DNA of 64,000 bases from positions 33,300 to 97,299 of the forward strand of contig JASCOA010000002.1 in the NCBI GenBank assembly GCA_029959365.1. The letters are read 5' to 3'. Position numbers and translations under genes: made by a program. Each line of letters opens with the position of its first letter. Position 1 is the first letter of the stretch. Below are positions 8,502 to 16,686 of the stretch, piece by piece. The notes beneath the pieces were generated by a model. The model worked only from the letters and a program-made list of their open reading frames with translations, was not told the origin of the DNA and ran no database searches. This DNA is from Microbacteriaceae bacterium PS02343. GTDB taxonomy: Bacteria > Actinomycetota > Actinomycetes > Actinomycetales > Microbacteriaceae.

Positions 8502-9512
8502 TCAGGTGGGCGGATCCGCCTCCTCGGCGCATCCGCAGGACTCCCGCACGACCAGCTCGGTCGGCAGGGTGGTCAGGTCGTCGATCGGCTCGCCGAGCGC
8601 GCCGGCGGCGGCGCGGGCTCCGAGCTCGGCGATGGGCTGGTGCACGGTGGTGAGCCGTGGCGAGGCGATCTCGGCGAGCGCATGGTCGTCGAAACCGGTG
8701 ACGGCCACATCGGCGGGGATCCGGTAGCCGAGCCCCGGCAGCGTGGCGAGCATGCCGATGGCCAGCTCGTCGTTGGCGCAGACGAGCGCCTCGGGCAGCT
8801 CGCCGTGCGCGTGCAGCTCGCGCGCCGCGACGGCGCCGCTGCGCACGTCGAGCCCGAGCCGCAGCGGCTCGCCGGCCTCCTCGATGCCGCGCTCGGCGAG
8901 CGCCGCGCGGAAGCCCTCGTAGCGCCAGGCGGTGTCGGGCGAGCCGTGCGGCTCGCCGATGAAGCGCAGCCGACGGTAGCCGTGATGGTCGATGAGGTGC
9001 AGGGTCAGCGCGGATGCGGCCGCCCGCCCGTCCGTGACGATCGCGGGCACCCCCTCCGCCTCCCCCGCGACGAGGATGACGCGGCCGGCCTTCGCGAGGC
9101 TGACGACCTCCTCATCGGGCAGCGTGCCGCCGGCGACGATGAGCCCGTCGGTGCGCTCGGCGAGCTGCCGTACCGCGTCGACGGCGTCGGGCCGCAGGTG
9201 CGTGCCGACGACGTTGATCACCACCCCGCGCTCCACCGCCACGGTCTCGGCGCCCTCGATGAGCTGGGCGAAGTACGGCCCGCCGAGGCCCGGCAGCACG
9301 ATGCCGAGCGTGCTCGTGCGCTGCAGCGAGAGGGCCCGCCCGATCGCGCTGGGCCGGTAGCCGAGCCGGTCGATGGCCTCCTGCACGCGCTGCTTCGTCG
9401 GCTCGACGACGCGGGGGTCGTCGTGGGTGACGCGGCTGACGGTGGCGACGGAGACGCCGGCTTCGCGGGCGATGTCGCGGATCGTGGGGCGCGCGCTGGG
9501 CGTCATGCTCAT
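8502..9512 (-). CDS. LacI-family transcriptional repressor
   Basis: A 336-residue regulator. The N-terminal helix-turn-helix is textbook LacI (TIRDIAREAGVSVATVSRV), followed by the hinge-helix region with SAIGRALSLQRTSTLGIVLP and a periplasmic-binding-protein-like sugar sensor domain. ATG at 9512 or 9506 is possible; each has a weak purine-rich stretch upstream. The gene ends 26 nt before the solute-binding protein. A perfect palindrome between its own -35 and -10 boxes implies autorepression and control of the importer operon and perhaps the divergent lactonase. The inducer is probably a mono- or oligosaccharide. Confidence 0.95.
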   Translation of the reverse strand: MSMTPSARPTIRDIAREAGVSVATVSRVTHDDPRVVEPTKQRVQEAIDRLGYRPSAIGRALSLQRTSTLGIVLPGLGGPYFAQLIEGAETVAVERGVVINVVGTHLRPDAVDAVRQLAERTDGLIVAGGTLPDEEVVSLAKAGRVILVAGEAEGVPAIVTDGRAAASALTLHLIDHHGYRRLRFIGEPHGSPDTAWRYEGFRAALAERGIEEAGEPLRLGLDVRSGAVAARELHAHGELPEALVCANDELAIGMLATLPGLGYRIPADVAVTGFDDHALAEIASPRLTTVHQPIAELGARAAAGALGEPIDDLTTLPTELVVRESCGCAEEADPPT

Positions 9513-9564
9513 CCACCTCGCTCCGTCGCGTCGATGCAGGTCCACCGTGACCCGTTCGAGGGAT

Positions 9565-9593
9565 ACGCTAGGTCATGTAACCGGTTACATCAA
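9565..9593 (-). promoter_or_regulatory. Promoter of the LacI/importer operon with embedded operator
   Basis: Read on the minus strand, TTGATG (9588-9593) and TAGCGT (9565-9570) are spaced by 17 nt, a good housekeeping promoter. A perfect 16-bp palindrome, ATGTAACCGGTTACAT at 9575-9590, overlaps the -35 box and fills most of the spacer. Its central CCGG and even symmetry match LacI-family operators. A repressor bound here would block the promoter directly. Confidence 0.8.
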
Positions 9594-9666
9594 GCACGAA
9601 GCGCGTTGGCGGACAGGTGCGGGACATCCAGGATCGATGCATCCGCATCGGCGTAGGGTCGCGACC

Positions 9667-10512
9667 ATGCGCACCGACATCGTCACCGGACTCCGCTTCC
9701 CCGAGGGCAACCGCTGGCGGCAGGGGCGGCTCTGGTTCGCCGACATGCACACCGGCGAGGTGCTCTCGATCAACCCCGATGCCGAGACCGAGCCGCGCCT
9801 CGAGACGACGCTGCCCGGCCAGGCCTCGGGCCTCGGCTGGCTGCCCGACGGCCGGCTCATCGTCAGCTCCATGGCCGAGCGGGCCATCCGCGTCGTCGAG
9901 TCCGACGGCTCGAACAGCGTCTGGGCCGACCTCTCCGACGCCGAGCCGTCGCACCTCAACGACATGATCAGCGACGAGGCCACCGGGCGCACCTACGTGG
10001 GCGCCTTCGGCTACGACCTCTACGGCGGCGAGGCGCTGCGACCCGGCCCGCTCCACGTCGTCGAGCCCGACGGCTCCTCGCGGCTCGCGGCCGACGGCCT
10101 CGTGTTCCCGAACAGCGCGAACATCCTGCCGGGCACCCGCACGCTCGTGATCGGCGAGACCTGGGGCGGCGTCCTGACCGCCTTCGACATCGAGCGCGAC
10201 GGGTCGCTGACCGGCCGCCGCACCTGGGCGACGCTGCCCGAGGGCGTGACGCCGGACGGCAGCACCGTCGACGCCGAGGGTGCGATCTGGGTCTGCTCGG
10301 TCGACACCGGCGAGTTCCTGCGCGTGCTCGAGGGCGGCGAGATCACCGACCGCATCGCGTTCGAGGGCCGCTGCGCGATCGACTGCGCGCTGGGCGGAGC
10401 GGATGGGCGCACCCTCTACCTCTCCACCGCCGACAGCTACGATCCCGCCGTCACCGCGACGACCCGGGCCGGCACGATCACCGCGGTGCGGGTCGCGGTA
10501 CCGCGGGCCTGA
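9667..10512 (+). CDS. SMP-30/gluconolactonase/LRE-family protein
   Basis: A 281-residue predicted six-bladed beta-propeller. The family's metal-binding residues are visible: E13 in FPEGN, the Asn in the LNDM block, and the Asp in the TPDGSTVD block. Members hydrolyse sugar lactones in a Ca2+ or Zn2+ dependent way. ATG 9667 is preceded by TAGGGT ending 7 nt upstream, so the transcript may be leaderless; the AGGG within it could also act as a weak ribosome site. The gene diverges from the LacI repressor and shares its operator region, so it probably belongs to the same sugar-oxidation regulon. Its stop lies 3 nt from that of moaC, which converges on it. Confidence 0.9.
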   Translation: MRTDIVTGLRFPEGNRWRQGRLWFADMHTGEVLSINPDAETEPRLETTLPGQASGLGWLPDGRLIVSSMAERAIRVVESDGSNSVWADLSDAEPSHLNDMISDEATGRTYVGAFGYDLYGGEALRPGPLHVVEPDGSSRLAADGLVFPNSANILPGTRTLVIGETWGGVLTAFDIERDGSLTGRRTWATLPEGVTPDGSTVDAEGAIWVCSVDTGEFLRVLEGGEITDRIAFEGRCAIDCALGGADGRTLYLSTADSYDPAVTATTRAGTITAVRVAVPRA

Positions 10513-10515
10513 GGC

Positions 10516-10989
10516 TCACTCCCCCGGCCGCACCCAGTCGCCGGAGCGCCCGCCCGACTTCGCGACGATGCGCACGTCCTCGATCACGACGGCCTTGTCC
10601 ATGCCCTTGACCATGTCGACGATGGCGAGCGCCGCGACCGAGACGCTCGTGAGCGCCTCCATCTCCACGCCCGTGCGATCGGCCGTGCCGACGGTCGCCT
10701 CGATCGCCACCCCGTCGTCGCGGATCTCGAGCTCGACGCCGGCGCGGTGCACGCCGATCACGTGCGCGAGCGGCAGCAGCGTCGGCGTGGCCTTGGCCGC
10801 CTGGATGCCCGCGATGCGCGCCACCGCGAGCACGTCGCCCTTGGGCGCGGTGCCGTCGCGCAGGGCGGCGACGATCTCGGGGCCGCAGCGCACGAAGCCG
10901 CGAGCGGTGGCGCTGCGCACGGTCGGCTGCTTGGCGGTGACGTCGACCATGCGGGCGTGACCGGAGGCGTCGAGGTGCGTGAAGCTCAT
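10516..10989 (-). CDS. moaC: Cyclic pyranopterin monophosphate synthase MoaC
   Basis: A 157-residue protein of the molybdenum cofactor pathway. With MoaA it turns GTP into cyclic pyranopterin monophosphate. Conserved blocks are present: [19 protein letters not shown] (active-site Lys) and the hallmark [20 protein letters not shown] followed by KGMDK. The usual LCHP motif reads LAHV, keeping the His but replacing Cys with Ala, as I recall for other actinobacterial MoaCs. ATG 10989 starts MSFTHLD. No other moa genes are in the window, so it is isolated here. Confidence 0.95.
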   Translation of the reverse strand: MSFTHLDASGHARMVDVTAKQPTVRSATARGFVRCGPEIVAALRDGTAPKGDVLAVARIAGIQAAKATPTLLPLAHVIGVHRAGVELEIRDDGVAIEATVGTADRTGVEMEALTSVSVAALAIVDMVKGMDKAVVIEDVRIVAKSGGRSGDWVRPGE

Positions 10990-11066
10990 GCGCCCATGCT
11001 CGCACCCCTTGCGCCATCGCCGTCGGCCTCGACAGGCTGGAGGCCTCACCGATGAGAGGACCGCCG

Positions 11067-11999
11067 ATGACGCACGCTCCCGAGAACTGGATGCGCCCCC
11101 TGGGCTCGACAGGACGATCCGTGAGCGCGGTGACCCTCGGCACCTCGCCGCTCGGCACGCTCGCGCCCGAGACCGCGACCGAGCTCGTCGCCACCGCGCT
11201 GGCCAGCGACATCCGCACCATCGACACCTCGAACGGCTACTCCGACAGCCGCAGCGAGCCGGTGCTCGGCGCGGCCGTCGCCGCCGCTGGCGGGCTGCCG
11301 GCGGACGCGCTCATCATCACGAAGACCGACGCCTCCGGCCGCGACTACTCGGGCGACCGGGTGCGCGCCTCGGTGCGGGAGAGCCTCGAGCGCCTGCAGC
11401 TCGACCACCTGCCGCTCGTGCACCTGCACGACCCCGAGCAGTTCGAGTGGGACGAGATCGCCCAGCCCGGCGGCGCCGTCGACGCGCTCGTCGCGCTGCG
11501 CGAGCAGGGCCTGGTCGGCTCGATCGGCGTCGCGGGCGGCGACGTGCGCGTCATCCGCCGCTACGTCGAGCTCGGCGTCTTCGACGCGCTGCTCGTGCAC
11601 AACCGGCTCACCCTCGTCGACCACAGCGCCGACGCGCTCGTGAACGACGCGATCGACCGCGGTATGAGCGTGTTCAACGCCGCGATCTTCGGCGCCGGCA
11701 TCCTCGCGGCGCCGCGATCGGGCATCACCTCCTACGGCTACCGGCCGGCGAACGAGGCGGTGCTCTCGGCGGTCGCCGCGCTGGCCGACCTCGCTGACGA
11801 GTACGGCACCGACCTCGCCACCGTCGCGCTGCAGACGTCCCTGCGCGACGCCAGGATCACCTCGACCGTGGTCGGCCTGAGCAAGCCCGAGCGGATCGCG
11901 ACGACCCTCGCATCCGCTCGCCGCCCGCTGCCCGACGAGCTGTTCGAGCGCGCCGCCGCCCTGCTGCCGCCGGCCTCCGCGTGGCTCGACGCCTCGTGA
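11067..11999 (+). CDS. Aldo/keto reductase (L-fucose/D-threo-aldose dehydrogenase type)
   Basis: A 310-residue NAD(P)-dependent TIM-barrel oxidoreductase. The catalytic tetrad can be placed: D53 and Y58 in DTSNGYSDSRSE, K86 in IITKTDASGRDYSG, and His in LVHLHDPE. The C-terminal cofactor segment GLSKPERIATTL is also present. ATG 11067 is preferred over the ATG 15 nt upstream because GAGAGG sits 7 nt before it. The next gene overlaps its stop as GTGA, so the two are translationally coupled and probably act on the same sugar or polyol. Confidence 0.92.
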   Translation: MTHAPENWMRPLGSTGRSVSAVTLGTSPLGTLAPETATELVATALASDIRTIDTSNGYSDSRSEPVLGAAVAAAGGLPADALIITKTDASGRDYSGDRVRASVRESLERLQLDHLPLVHLHDPEQFEWDEIAQPGGAVDALVALREQGLVGSIGVAGGDVRVIRRYVELGVFDALLVHNRLTLVDHSADALVNDAIDRGMSVFNAAIFGAGILAAPRSGITSYGYRPANEAVLSAVAALADLADEYGTDLATVALQTSLRDARITSTVVGLSKPERIATTLASARRPLPDELFERAAALLPPASAWLDAS

Positions 12000-13084
12000 C
12001 CGCGCCCTACCGCTTCGCCGTCGTCGGCACCGGCTGGCGCACCGGCTTCTTCCACGCCGTGCGGCGAGCGCTGCCCGAGCGCCTGCAGCTGAGCGGCGTC
12101 GTCGCGCGCAGCGACGCCTCCGCAGCGCGCGCCGCGGCCGAGCACGACGCACCCGTGCACCGCTCCATCGCCGAGCTGCTCGCCGGCGAGCGCCCCGACT
12201 TCGTCGTGGTCAGCGTGCCGCGCGAGGCCGCGCCCGACGCCGTCGCCGAGCTCGTCGCCGCGGGTGTGCCGGTGCTCACCGAGACCCCGCCGGCCGCCGA
12301 CCTCGAGGGGCTGCGCGCACTGTGGCGCGAGGTCGGGCCGAGCGGTCTCGTGCAGGTCGCCGAGCAGTACCCCCGCTACCCCGGCCACGTCGCCCGCAAG
12401 GCGGTCGTCGACTCCGGCGCGATCGGCCGGGCGACCTCGGTGCACGTCTCCTCGACGCACGACTACCACGCGTTCGCGCTCATCCGCGGCCTGCTCGGCG
12501 CCGGCTTCGCACCCGTGCAGGTGCGAGCGGATGCGTTCGAGAGCCCGCTCGTCGATCCGCTCGTCCGCGACGCCTGGACCGACGACGATGCCGAGAAGCC
12601 GGCGACGACGATCCTGGCGACGATGGACTTCGGCGACGGCCGCTCGGGCCTCTACGACTTCACGAGCAATCAGTGGCACAACCAGCTGCGCCACCGCCGC
12701 CTGCTCGTGCGCGGCACCCGCGGCGAGCTCGCCGACGACGCCGTCATCCGCCTCACCGGACCGCGCACCATCGTCGAGTCGTCGATCGTGCGCCGGCAGA
12801 TCGGCTACGACCTCGACCTCGACGGCTTCGCCACCGAGCACCTGACCTTCGAGGGCGAGGTGGTCTGGCGCAACGCCTTCCCGGGCACGCGGCTCTCGGA
12901 CGAGGAGCTCGCGCTCGCCGACCTGCTGCTCGCGACCGGGGCCTGGGCGCGCGACGGCGGCGACGCCCCGTATCCGCTCGCCGAGGCCAGCCAGGACCAC
13001 GCGATCACGCTGGCGATGCAGCGGGCGCTGGCGAGCGGCGGCCGGGAGTCGGTGGGCGCGGAGCCCTGGTCGGCCTCGAGCTGA
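11996..13084 (+). CDS. Gfo/Idh/MocA-family oxidoreductase
   Basis: A 362-residue protein with an N-terminal Rossmann fold (VVGTGWR, G11-T12-G13) and the family's C-terminal alpha/beta domain. The EKP motif, whose Lys usually contacts substrate and nicotinamide, reads ETP here (PVLTETPPAADLEG), so catalysis may differ. Known members oxidise or reduce sugars and inositols. The GTG at 11996 is chosen because it overlaps the upstream stop as GTGA; another in-frame GTG five codons upstream is possible. It forms an operon with the aldo/keto reductase. Confidence 0.88.
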   Translation: MTAPYRFAVVGTGWRTGFFHAVRRALPERLQLSGVVARSDASAARAAAEHDAPVHRSIAELLAGERPDFVVVSVPREAAPDAVAELVAAGVPVLTETPPAADLEGLRALWREVGPSGLVQVAEQYPRYPGHVARKAVVDSGAIGRATSVHVSSTHDYHAFALIRGLLGAGFAPVQVRADAFESPLVDPLVRDAWTDDDAEKPATTILATMDFGDGRSGLYDFTSNQWHNQLRHRRLLVRGTRGELADDAVIRLTGPRTIVESSIVRRQIGYDLDLDGFATEHLTFEGEVVWRNAFPGTRLSDEELALADLLLATGAWARDGGDAPYPLAEASQDHAITLAMQRALASGGRESVGAEPWSASS

Positions 13085-13144
13085 GGCGATCCCCCTCCGG
13101 TCCCGGGCCGACGTCGCGCGGCGGCGACCCGGGCCTCGGCGGAA

Positions 13145-13150
13145 TAGCGT
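13145..13150 (+). promoter_or_regulatory. Leaderless -10 element of the AraC-family gene
   Basis: TAGCGT ends 7 nt before the ATG at 13158, so transcription would start at or next to the A of the start codon. No Shine-Dalgarno sequence lies between. No clear -35 box is seen. Confidence 0.6.
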
Positions 13151-13157
13151 CGAGCGG

Positions 13158-14060
13158 ATGCCCGTTCGCCTCCTCATGACCGTCGAACCCGCTGCGCTGG
13201 AGGACGTGCTCGCTGCGCTGGAGGTGCGCCTCGGCCGCACCGCCCGCACCGACCTCGCCCCGGGCGCCCTGCTGCCCCTCGCGAACGGCGCCGTGACGCT
13301 CGTCTACGTGGTCGACGGCGAGATCACGGGCGAGGCGGAGCCGGACTCCGCCTGCACCCTCGACGCGCCCGCCGGAGCGGCCGCACCGGCCGGCGGCCGG
13401 CGCACCCTGCTGGCCGGCGACGCGTTCCTGACGATGGGACGGAGCGGCACGGGGCTCGAGTCGGTGTCGGGCGCACGGCTCGTCACGGTCGAGCTCGAGC
13501 TCGTGGCGGCTCCCGCCACCCGTGCCGTGCCCGACGTCGTCTTCGTCACCGGATTCGCCGCGCTCGAGCCGGCGGGGGCCGCGCTCGCCGCCAACCTCGC
13601 GCCGCTCGCCGGCGCACCCCGTTCCGGCGACCCGCTGATCTGCCGCATGATGATCACCACCGTGCTGCTCTCGGTGATCCGCGCCTGGGCCCAGCTCGGC
13701 TGCGCGCCCGCCGGTTGGCCGGCCGCCGCCGACCCCTTCCTGCAGCGCGTCGTCGCGGCGATCCACGACGAGCCCGGCCGCGACTGGTCGCTCGACCGCC
13801 TCGCGAGCATCGGCGCCATGTCGCGCACCGTGCTCGCCGAGCGCTTCCGCGCCGAGCTCGGCAGCACCCCGGCCACCTACGTCGCCGAGGTGCGCATGGA
13901 GCTGGCGAAGCGGCTGCTCGACGACGGCCGTCCGGTCTCGGAGGTCTCGCGCGAGCTCGGCTACCACTCCGACGAGGGCTTCAGCCGCGCCTTCCGCCGG
14001 CGCACCGGCGTGGTGCCGTCGGCCTGGCGCACGGGCGATCGGCTGGCCCGCACCGCCTGA
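13158..14060 (+). CDS. AraC-family transcriptional regulator with cupin-type sensor domain
   Basis: A 300-residue regulator. Residues 1-190 form a beta-rich ligand-binding domain of the AraC-associated cupin type (LPLANGAVTLVYVVDGE). Residues about 195-295 carry two helix-turn-helix motifs: SLDRLASIGAMSRTVLAERF and the second around VSEVSRELGYHSDEGFSRAF. The recognition segment GYHSDEGFSRAFRRRTG is typical of the family. It is transcribed towards an MFS pump and shares a bidirectional terminator with it, so it may control that pump, but no operator was identified. Confidence 0.92.
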   Translation: MPVRLLMTVEPAALEDVLAALEVRLGRTARTDLAPGALLPLANGAVTLVYVVDGEITGEAEPDSACTLDAPAGAAAPAGGRRTLLAGDAFLTMGRSGTGLESVSGARLVTVELELVAAPATRAVPDVVFVTGFAALEPAGAALAANLAPLAGAPRSGDPLICRMMITTVLLSVIRAWAQLGCAPAGWPAAADPFLQRVVAAIHDEPGRDWSLDRLASIGAMSRTVLAERFRAELGSTPATYVAEVRMELAKRLLDDGRPVSEVSRELGYHSDEGFSRAFRRRTGVVPSAWRTGDRLARTA

Positions 14061-14097
14061 GCGATACGTGCGTTCAGCTCCACCGCAGCACCTGAGC

Positions 14098-14154
14098 GAG
14101 CGGATGGCGACGGGCCGCCGACCTGCGCGGTCGACGGCCCGTGCGCATCCGCTC
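14098..14154. terminator. Bidirectional hairpin between converging genes
   Basis: Arms at 14098-14117 and 14134-14154 pair over about 20 bp with a short internal mismatch; the outer part is GAGCGGATG against CATCCGCTC and the inner part CGGGCCG against CGGCCCG. It sits between the converging AraC and MFS genes and overlaps the MFS stop codon. It is the second terminator in the window built from the AGCGGATG word. Confidence 0.7.
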
Positions 14155-15349
14155 AGCCGCGCTCGATGCGGTTCGACGCCCCGAAGAGCGCCGCGCCCAC
14201 GAGCAGCAGCAGCGCGCCGAGCAGGTCGGCGGCCACGACCCCGAGGCCGTCGACGATGAGCCCGCCGACGCCTGCTGCGAGCGCGATGCCGCCCTGGAAG
14301 CCGGTGACGACGAGCGCCCCGCCCGCCTCGAGCCGGTCGGGCATGCGGTGGCCGACCCAGGTGTTCGCCACGATCAGCCACGAGGCGAAGAAGAAGCCCC
14401 AGACGAGCACCGCCGCGCCGAGCGCGACGATCGAGCCCGGCAGCAGCACGACCGCGCCGACCATGACGGCGATCGAGACGGGCGCGACCACCGAGAACAG
14501 CGCGAAGGTGCGGTCGACGATCAGCCCGATGACGAGGTTGCCGAGCAGCCCGCCGACGCCGAACAGGGCCAGCAGCGCGACGATCGCGCCGGGCTCGGCA
14601 TCCGGCATGCGCTCGAGGGCGAGTCGGATGTAGGTGTAGGCCGTGAAGTGCCCGAGCACGACGAGCACGTGGCCGGCCAGGCCGAGCCCCACGCCGGGCC
14701 GGCGCACGGTGTCGACGAGGATGCGGATGCTCGAGGCCTTGGCCGCCGGCACCGACGGCAGCAGCGCCCGCAGCGGGATCGCGAGCACCGCCGTGAGCAA
14801 CCCCACCAGCACAAAGACGGCGCGCCAGTCGAGCACCTCGCTGAGCATGACGCCGATCGGCACCCCGGCGACGGTCGCGAGCGAGACGCCGGCCGAGGTG
14901 AACATGACCGCGCGGCCGATGCGCTCGGGCCCGACGATGCGCTCGGCGACCGTGATCGACATCGCCCAGAAGGCGCTGATCGCCGCGCCGAGCAGGAACC
15001 GCGAGACGAGCACCAGGGCGAGATTCGGCGCGAGCCCGGCGAGCACCCCGGAGACGCCGGCGGCCACGGCCATCACGACGAGCAGCGTGCGCCGGTCGAG
15101 CCGCGGGAAGATCAGCCCGATGGTCGGCGCCGCGATGAAGCCGACCAGCGCCGTCACCGTCACCGTCTGTCCGGCCTGCCCCGGCGTGACGCCGAGGCTC
15201 TCGGCCATCTCGGTGAGCACCCCGTTGGGCAGGAACTCGGCCGTCACCAGCAGGAAGCTCAGCAGCATCACCGCCACGAGCGCGCCGTAGCGCAGGGGGC
15301 CCGCGGCGGTCGCGGGAGGGATGACGGGGACGGATGCGGTGGTGCTCAT
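14153..15349 (-). CDS. Major facilitator superfamily transporter (DHA1-like efflux)
   Basis: A 398-residue protein with about 12 hydrophobic segments. The first helix (YGALVAVMLLSFLLVTAEF) and the following PNGVLTEMAESLGVTPGQAG are typical of the sugar/drug efflux DHA1 branch, and loop 2-3 carries a FPRLDRRTLL motif-A variant. It probably exports small molecules by proton antiport; the substrate is unknown. GATCGT ends 6 nt before the ATG, a possible leaderless promoter. It converges on the AraC regulator. Confidence 0.9.
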   Translation of the reverse strand: MSTTASVPVIPPATAAGPLRYGALVAVMLLSFLLVTAEFLPNGVLTEMAESLGVTPGQAGQTVTVTALVGFIAAPTIGLIFPRLDRRTLLVVMAVAAGVSGVLAGLAPNLALVLVSRFLLGAAISAFWAMSITVAERIVGPERIGRAVMFTSAGVSLATVAGVPIGVMLSEVLDWRAVFVLVGLLTAVLAIPLRALLPSVPAAKASSIRILVDTVRRPGVGLGLAGHVLVVLGHFTAYTYIRLALERMPDAEPGAIVALLALFGVGGLLGNLVIGLIVDRTFALFSVVAPVSIAVMVGAVVLLPGSIVALGAAVLVWGFFFASWLIVANTWVGHRMPDRLEAGGALVVTGFQGGIALAAGVGGLIVDGLGVVAADLLGALLLLVGAALFGASNRIERG

Positions 15350-15453
15350 GCTCCGACGATCCCAGCCGGACGGCTCGCGCGCCCGACCGAGCGTCCACGG
15401 CGTCCGACCGTTCGTCCGCCTCCCTGTTCATCCGCGCTGCGATCCGTCCACGC

Positions 15454-15485
15454 ATCCGCTCGTCCGCTCGTCCGCTCGTCCGCTC
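15454..15485. repeat. Tandem 8-bp repeat, four copies
   Basis: Four consecutive octamers, ATCCGCTC then three of GTCCGCTC, occupy 15454-15485 in the 189-nt gap between the divergent MFS and DUF218 genes. Shorter relatives of the unit (GTCCG, ATCCG) are scattered over the preceding 80 nt. The gap otherwise shows only the DUF218 promoter. The repeat could change length by slippage. Confidence 0.7.
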
Positions 15486-15525
15486 GTGCGGTCCGTACCG
15501 TCGGCGCCGCCTCAGCCGCCGCCGA

Positions 15526-15531
15526 TATCGT
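15526..15531 (+). promoter_or_regulatory. Leaderless -10 element of the DUF218 gene
   Basis: TATCGT ends exactly 7 nt before the GTG at 15539, with no ribosome-binding site between, matching the other leaderless starts in the window. Confidence 0.55.
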
Positions 15532-15538
15532 CGAGCCC

Positions 15539-16555
15539 GTGCTCCTCCTCGGCATCGCCGCCCTCCTGCTGCTCGCGTACGCGATCTTCCGCCGACGCGA
15601 CCCCCGCATGCTCCGCAACGGCGTGCTGCTCACGGGCGCGCTCGCCTTCGGGGCGCTCGGCGCCCTCTCGCTCGCCGCGGAGGTGAACCCGATCGCCTCG
15701 TTCGCGCTGCTGCTGCTCGCCGTCGCGCTTCCGGTGAGCGTCGTGGTCTTCGGCGTCGCGCTGATCGCCAACGGGGTGACCATGCTGCGCCGCGAGGGCC
15801 GCAGCCTCGGCAACCGGCTCTCGCTCATCGCCGGCGTGCTCGTCTTCGCGCTGCCGATCGCCGCGGTGCTCATCGCCCTCGTGTTCGGCACCGCGGGCGT
15901 CGCCATCGCTGCCCTGCTGGCGCTCGCGTCGCTCTACGCGAGCGCGGCGTTCACGTCCTTCGCCGTCTACTCGGTCGTCTACGGGCGGATGCGCCACCGC
16001 CTCGCCCCTGCGGCGATCGTCGTGCACGGCTCCGGCCTGCGCAAGGACGGAACCCTCACGGCCCTGCTGCGCGGCCGCGTCGATCGCGGGCTCGCGGTCT
16101 ACCGCGCGGAGCGGGCCCGCGGCCGCAGCCCGCTGCTCATCCCCTCCGGCGGTCGCGGATCGGACGAGGCCCGTTCCGAGGCCTCGGCCATGACCGAGTA
16201 CCTCGCCGCACAGGGCGTGCCCTCCGACGACCTGCTGCCGGAGGACCGCTCCACTACGACGCGCGAGAACATCGAGTACTCGACCGCGCTGCTGCGCGAC
16301 GCCGCGCGCCCCGGCCCGCTGCTGCTCGTCACGAGCGACTACCACGTGCTGCGCACGGCCTCGCTCGCCCGCAAGCTGGGTGTCGACGCCCAGGTGGTCG
16401 GTGCGCGGACGGCCCGCTACTACGTGCCGAGCGCGTTCCTGCGCGAGTTCGCGGCGCTGCTCGTCGAGAACAAGTGGGTCTCGGTGATCGCCCTCGCGCC
16501 GCTGCTCGTGCTCGCGGTCGGCATCCTGATCGGCGGCCTGCTCGGCTCGTTCTGA
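15539..16555 (+). CDS. YdcF/SanA-family (DUF218) membrane protein
   Basis: A 338-residue protein with about four N-terminal membrane helices, a cytoplasmic or extracytoplasmic DUF218 domain from about residue 155, and a C-terminal helix (VSVIALAPLLVLAVGILIGG). DUF218 blocks are clear: VHGSGLRKDGTLTALLRGRVD, PSGGRGSDEARSEASAM, STTTRENIEYS and VTSDYHVLRTASLARKLG. The family is linked to cell-envelope integrity and vancomycin tolerance, but its biochemistry is not settled. GTG 15539 is chosen from the -10 spacing; the longer upstream reading frame is antisense to the MFS gene and not real. Confidence 0.85.
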   Translation: MLLLGIAALLLLAYAIFRRRDPRMLRNGVLLTGALAFGALGALSLAAEVNPIASFALLLLAVALPVSVVVFGVALIANGVTMLRREGRSLGNRLSLIAGVLVFALPIAAVLIALVFGTAGVAIAALLALASLYASAAFTSFAVYSVVYGRMRHRLAPAAIVVHGSGLRKDGTLTALLRGRVDRGLAVYRAERARGRSPLLIPSGGRGSDEARSEASAMTEYLAAQGVPSDDLLPEDRSTTTRENIEYSTALLRDAARPGPLLLVTSDYHVLRTASLARKLGVDAQVVGARTARYYVPSAFLREFAALLVENKWVSVIALAPLLVLAVGILIGGLLGSF

Positions 16556-16570
16556 GCGGCGCCGCTACGG

Positions 16571-16642
16571 TGCCCCTGGAGGGACTCGAACCCCCAACCC
16601 TTTCCTTAGGACGGAACTGCTCTTCCATTGAGCTACAGAGGC
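16571..16642 (-). tRNA. tRNA-Arg (anticodon CCT)
   Basis: On the minus strand the sequence folds as a cloverleaf of 72 nt. The acceptor GCCTCTG pairs with CAGGGGC, D-arm GCTC pairs with GAGC, and the anticodon loop GTCCTAA gives CCT at 34-36 after the invariant U33. The T-arm GGGGG/CCCTC encloses TTCGAGT. Position 27-43 is a G-A mismatch. CCA is not encoded (ACC then G). It reads AGG codons. Confidence 0.9.
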
Positions 16643-16674
16643 TGATGCCCTCCCAGCCTAGCGGGGCACGCCCC

Positions 16675-16680
16675 TACGCT
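16675..16680 (+). promoter_or_regulatory. Leaderless -10 element of the M3 peptidase gene
   Basis: TACGCT ends 6 nt before the ATG at 16687. No ribosome-binding site separates them. Confidence 0.55.
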
Positions 16681-16686
16681 CGAGGC

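Noticed and set aside
15454..15485. Tandem repeats as a CRISPR array
   Set aside because: Units are 8 bp with no spacers and no cas genes nearby.
14141..15538. Long N-terminal extension of the DUF218 protein
   Set aside because: The upstream 466 codons are antisense to the MFS gene and low complexity. The leaderless -10 places the start at 15539.
16329..16628. A 99-codon minus-strand frame over the tRNA
   Set aside because: It is the well-known spurious translation of a tRNA gene.
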